Shown here: piece after piece, positions 12,628 through 14,675 of the stretch
How the letters are laid out: every line of letters starts with the position of its first letter
Position numbering within the stretch: the first letter of the stretch is position 1
Origin: DATDMG01 sp036518955
Lineage (GTDB): Bacteria; Actinomycetota; Actinomycetes; Actinomycetales; Kineosporiaceae
NCBI GenBank assembly: GCA_036518955.1
Contig: DATDMG010000067.1
Coordinates: forward strand, 1-14,675
Direction of reading: 5' to 3'
DNA: 14,675 nucleotides
The notes under the pieces: model-generated
Databases searched by the model: none
The model's input: only the letters and a program-made list of their open reading frames with translations
What the model was told of the DNA's origin: nothing
Program-made: the position numbers and the translations under genes

Positions 12628-13161
12628 TCATGCGTGGGCCTTGTCCAGGGCGGACTGCAGCGAGGCGATGTAGCCCTGACTGGTCACCGTAGCCCCGCCC
12701 ACGGAGTCGATCTGGGCGCTGTTGGCCCGGACGGTGGCGTCCTCCAACTGCGGGATCGCCCAAGAGTTGATCTGCTGGTCGCGGTGGTTGCCGGTCGGGT
12801 ACTCGACGGCCTGAGCTTGGGTGATCTTCCCGCTCCGGATCACGACGCGGACCTGGACCGGTCCCCACCGGGTCGCCACCTCGTCGCCGGTGAACGTGCC
12901 GGAGCTGCCGCCGGTGTTCTGCTGGTCCTGGGTGCCGGTGGGGGTGGGGGCGGCCGATCCGCCGGGGTCCTGGCCGGCCGATCCGCCGGTGTCGTCCTGC
13001 GCGGTCGCGCCGCCCCCGTCGCCGGCGGCACCCGGCGGGGCACCTGGACCTCCCGCGGCCGGGCCACTCGCCGGGCCCTGCGGGCCCAGGCTGGTGTGGT
13101 AGCTGAAGAGCAGCACGAGCCCGCTGATCGTGCTCATCACGGCGATGGCGATACGACGCAC
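12628..13161 (-). CDS. Secreted FMN-binding domain protein, ApbE substrate
   Basis: This 177-aa protein has an N-terminal basic start and hydrophobic segment ('RRIAIAVMSTISGLVLLFSYH', 2-22) acting as signal anchor. A low-complexity Gly/Pro/Ala/Asp linker (about 25-88) leads to an FMN-binding domain (about 90-177). The domain has 'WGPVQVRVVIRSGKITQAQAVEYP' and a flavinylation-type ending 'IDSVGGATVTSQGYIASLQSAL' in which T158 (of GAT) is the likely FMN acceptor. GTG 13161 has AAAGGA at an 8-nt spacing; longer upstream frames run into the ferric reductase gene and are rejected. It would carry electrons outside the membrane, receiving them from the membrane flavoprotein upstream (43-bp gap). Confidence 0.92.
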   Translation of the reverse strand: MRRIAIAVMSTISGLVLLFSYHTSLGPQGPASGPAAGGPGAPPGAAGDGGGATAQDDTGGSAGQDPGGSAAPTPTGTQDQQNTGGSSGTFTGDEVATRWGPVQVRVVIRSGKITQAQAVEYPTGNHRDQQINSWAIPQLEDATVRANSAQIDSVGGATVTSQGYIASLQSALDKAHA

Positions 13162-13204
13162 GGGGCGTGTCCTTTCTCCGGTGAGTGGTGGCCGGCGGCC
13201 CCGG

Positions 13205-14623
13205 TCACCAGCTGAAACGCTCGAGGTGGACGTGCTCCGGCGGCACCTGGGCGTCGAGGGCTGCCGCCCGCGCGGCGTCCATCCAGGCCTCGGCCCCGCA
13301 GATGTAGACGTCGTGGTGCGCGATGTCCGGGACGAGCTGCAGCAGCGCCTGGCTGTCGGACAGGTGTGCCGCGGTGGCGGGCAGCCAGGTGGCACGGCCG
13401 GGGATCCGCCGTCCGACCACGTAGAACACCCGTGCCCCCCTCGACGCGGCGAGCCGGTCGATCTCGTCACGGAGGATCAGGTCGGAGTCGGACGATGCCC
13501 GGAAGATCAGGGTCAGCTCCCCCGGCCGATGCCGGAGCTGCTCCATCAGGGCGCGCAGCGGCGTGATGCCGATACCCGACGCCATCAGGGTGACGCGCTG
13601 CCTGGTCCGGGTGCCCGCGTGCAGGCGGCCGTACGGTCCCTCGAACAGGACCCGGGTACCGGGGCGGAGGTCCGCCAGCCGGCGCGAGCCGTCGCCGAGG
13701 TCCTTGACGGTGATCCGGAGTCGGTCCGGCCGCGGGGCCGCCGACAGTGAGTACGGGTTGCCGCGCGTCCACCCGGCGCCGGTGAGGAACCGCCAGGTGA
13801 AGAACTGGCCGGCGTTCACCGGCAACCGGTCGAGGTCGCGCCCGGCCAGGTACACCGACACCACACCGGGCGACTCGGGGACGACGGCCTCGACGCGCAG
13901 GCCGTGCCGCAGCGACCGGACCACCGGCACACCCAGCCGCCAGATCAGGACGGCTGCGGCCGCGGCGCCCCAGAGGGACCACCAATAGAGGGATGCGATC
14001 CGGGATCCGGTGAACTCGGTGCCGGTCCAGATCTCGTGCGGGACGGCGAGCCCGACCCCCAGGTAGGCGTAGAGGTGCAGCAGGTGCCAGGACTCGTAGC
14101 GCAGCCGGGCCCGCGCGCGCCGAATGCTGGTGACGACGACCAGGGTGAGGAGCGCGGTGGCGGCGAGCGCCAGCAGCATGCCCGGATCGTTCAGCACCAG
14201 GTCGACGAACTCGCGGATCGGGTTGACGCGGCCGCCGGCGTACCCCAGCGTGATCAGCACGAGATGCGCCAGCAGCAGGTGGAACGAGGCGAAACCGACC
14301 CAGCGGTGGCGGCGGGCGAGGACGTCCTGGCCGTAGGACCGCTCCACCAGCGGGATCCGGGCCATCAGCAACACCTGGATCAGGAGCAGGTCCGCGGACA
14401 GCAGCCCGGCCAGTCGGCCGAGGCTGGTCAGACCCGACGCGGCCGCCCCGAGATCCTGCAGGCCCCGGTGGCCGACCCAGAGGGCCAGCGTCACCAGGAT
14501 GCTCCCCCAGGTACCGGTCGCCACGGCGTCCCGCCACCACGGTGGTGGGACACAGGGGTCGGGCGGGTATGACGGAGCGTAGTCCGGCGGCCGCACCGCG
14601 CCCCACGCGTACCCCGTCGACAT
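13205..14623 (-). CDS. Ferric-reductase-like membrane protein with FAD/NAD(P) reductase domain
   Basis: This 472-aa protein begins with a Pro/Tyr-rich N-terminus. Around six hydrophobic helices of a ferric-reductase-like heme domain cover about 40-230. Candidate heme His residues are H106, H115 and H120 ('RRHRWVGFASFHLLLAH') and H180 and H183 ('SWHLLHLYAY'). A ferredoxin-NADP reductase-like domain follows: FAD site 'RGNPYSLSAAP' (287-297), 'GTRVLFEGPYGRL' (322-334), nucleotide site 'ASGIGITPLRAL' (348-359), 'YICGAEAWM' (440-448) and C-terminal 'LERFSW'. It should take electrons from NAD(P)H and pass them across the membrane via heme to the extracytosolic FMN protein. ATG 14623 has GAGCGAGG upstream at close spacing; a TTG at 14647 would add 8 residues. 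It is the first gene of the three-gene flavin cluster. Confidence 0.93.
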   Translation of the reverse strand: MSTGYAWGAVRPPDYAPSYPPDPCVPPPWWRDAVATGTWGSILVTLALWVGHRGLQDLGAAASGLTSLGRLAGLLSADLLLIQVLLMARIPLVERSYGQDVLARRHRWVGFASFHLLLAHLVLITLGYAGGRVNPIREFVDLVLNDPGMLLALAATALLTLVVVTSIRRARARLRYESWHLLHLYAYLGVGLAVPHEIWTGTEFTGSRIASLYWWSLWGAAAAAVLIWRLGVPVVRSLRHGLRVEAVVPESPGVVSVYLAGRDLDRLPVNAGQFFTWRFLTGAGWTRGNPYSLSAAPRPDRLRITVKDLGDGSRRLADLRPGTRVLFEGPYGRLHAGTRTRQRVTLMASGIGITPLRALMEQLRHRPGELTLIFRASSDSDLILRDEIDRLAASRGARVFYVVGRRIPGRATWLPATAAHLSDSQALLQLVPDIAHHDVYICGAEAWMDAARAAALDAQVPPEHVHLERFSW

Positions 14624-14675
14624 CTCGCCTCGCTCTCGGTCGTCCAATTCACCGCCCGGCCAGGTTCCCGCTGGG
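14624..14675. other. Start of upstream region of the flavin cluster
   Basis: These 52 nt hold the ribosome binding site region of the ferric-reductase-like gene and the possible earlier TTG start (14647). No promoter can be recognised before the window ends. Confidence 0.3.

Noticed and set aside
10533..12692. 719-codon plus-strand frame opposite the kinase, regulator and apbE
   Set aside because: It crosses three confirmed genes and their promoter on the other strand; the predicted protein is repetitive and lacks any family signature.
1..14675. CRISPR array, insertion sequence, prophage or tRNA-linked attachment site
   Set aside because: No regularly spaced repeats, transposase, integrase or tRNA-like sequence was found; all genes look like chromosomal actinobacterial genes of uniform composition.

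Overview
The window is a very GC-rich (roughly 70%), densely packed stretch with strong G/C bias at third codon positions, frequent GTG/TTG starts and actinobacterial families: a solitary WXG100 protein, a HelD/HelR helicase, a DUF4031 protein, and an HtrA with a Pro/Gly-rich cytoplasmic tail. It looks like a chromosomal segment of an actinomycete (Actinomycetota), plausibly near Nakamurellales/Geodermatophilales/Frankiales. Genus cannot be decided from sequence alone. I see no tRNA, rRNA, insertion sequence, phage gene or CRISPR array.

Left part (1-6570), mixed strands. A perfect 18-bp inverted repeat (1-55) precedes a CoxG/SRPBCC protein with a repeat-bearing linker and a C-terminal membrane anchor (+). 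It converges with and overlaps a HelD/HelR-type RNA polymerase recycling helicase (-). A 54-codon ORF (3158-3322) reads divergently from the helicase. Small GC-rich repeats and hairpins separate it from a convergent WXG100 (ESX-like) gene (-). Then come a DUF4031 protein (+), a membrane-anchored alpha/beta hydrolase (+), and an HD-domain phosphohydrolase (-) that overlaps the hydrolase by 20 bp.

Right part (6666-14623), all on the minus strand. In transcription order: a ferric-reductase-like membrane flavoprotein, a secreted FMN-binding-domain protein and ApbE flavin transferase form a tight three-gene cluster for extracytosolic flavin-based electron transfer. Next are an OmpR/PhoP-type response regulator and its HAMP-HisKA sensor kinase (6-nt gap), a DUF2007-like small protein, a 45-codon ORF, and an HtrA/PepD-type protease with one PDZ domain. 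This resembles the mycobacterial MprAB-PepD envelope-stress arrangement, with a flavinylation cluster placed upstream.

The most interesting signal is regulatory. The same architecture, two 7-mers CTYYCAG separated by 4 bp (coding strand), occurs just upstream of the response regulator gene (CTCTCAG twice) and upstream of htrA (CTTCCAG twice, with a further related 7-mer in the same 11-bp register). This predicts that the regulator controls itself and htrA, linking the two-component system to the protease. Other points of interest are two small ORFs with convincing ribosome binding sites and a candidate back-to-back promoter at helD. I found no clearly new multi-gene system; the novelty lies in the small ORFs, the regulatory repeats and the gene combination.
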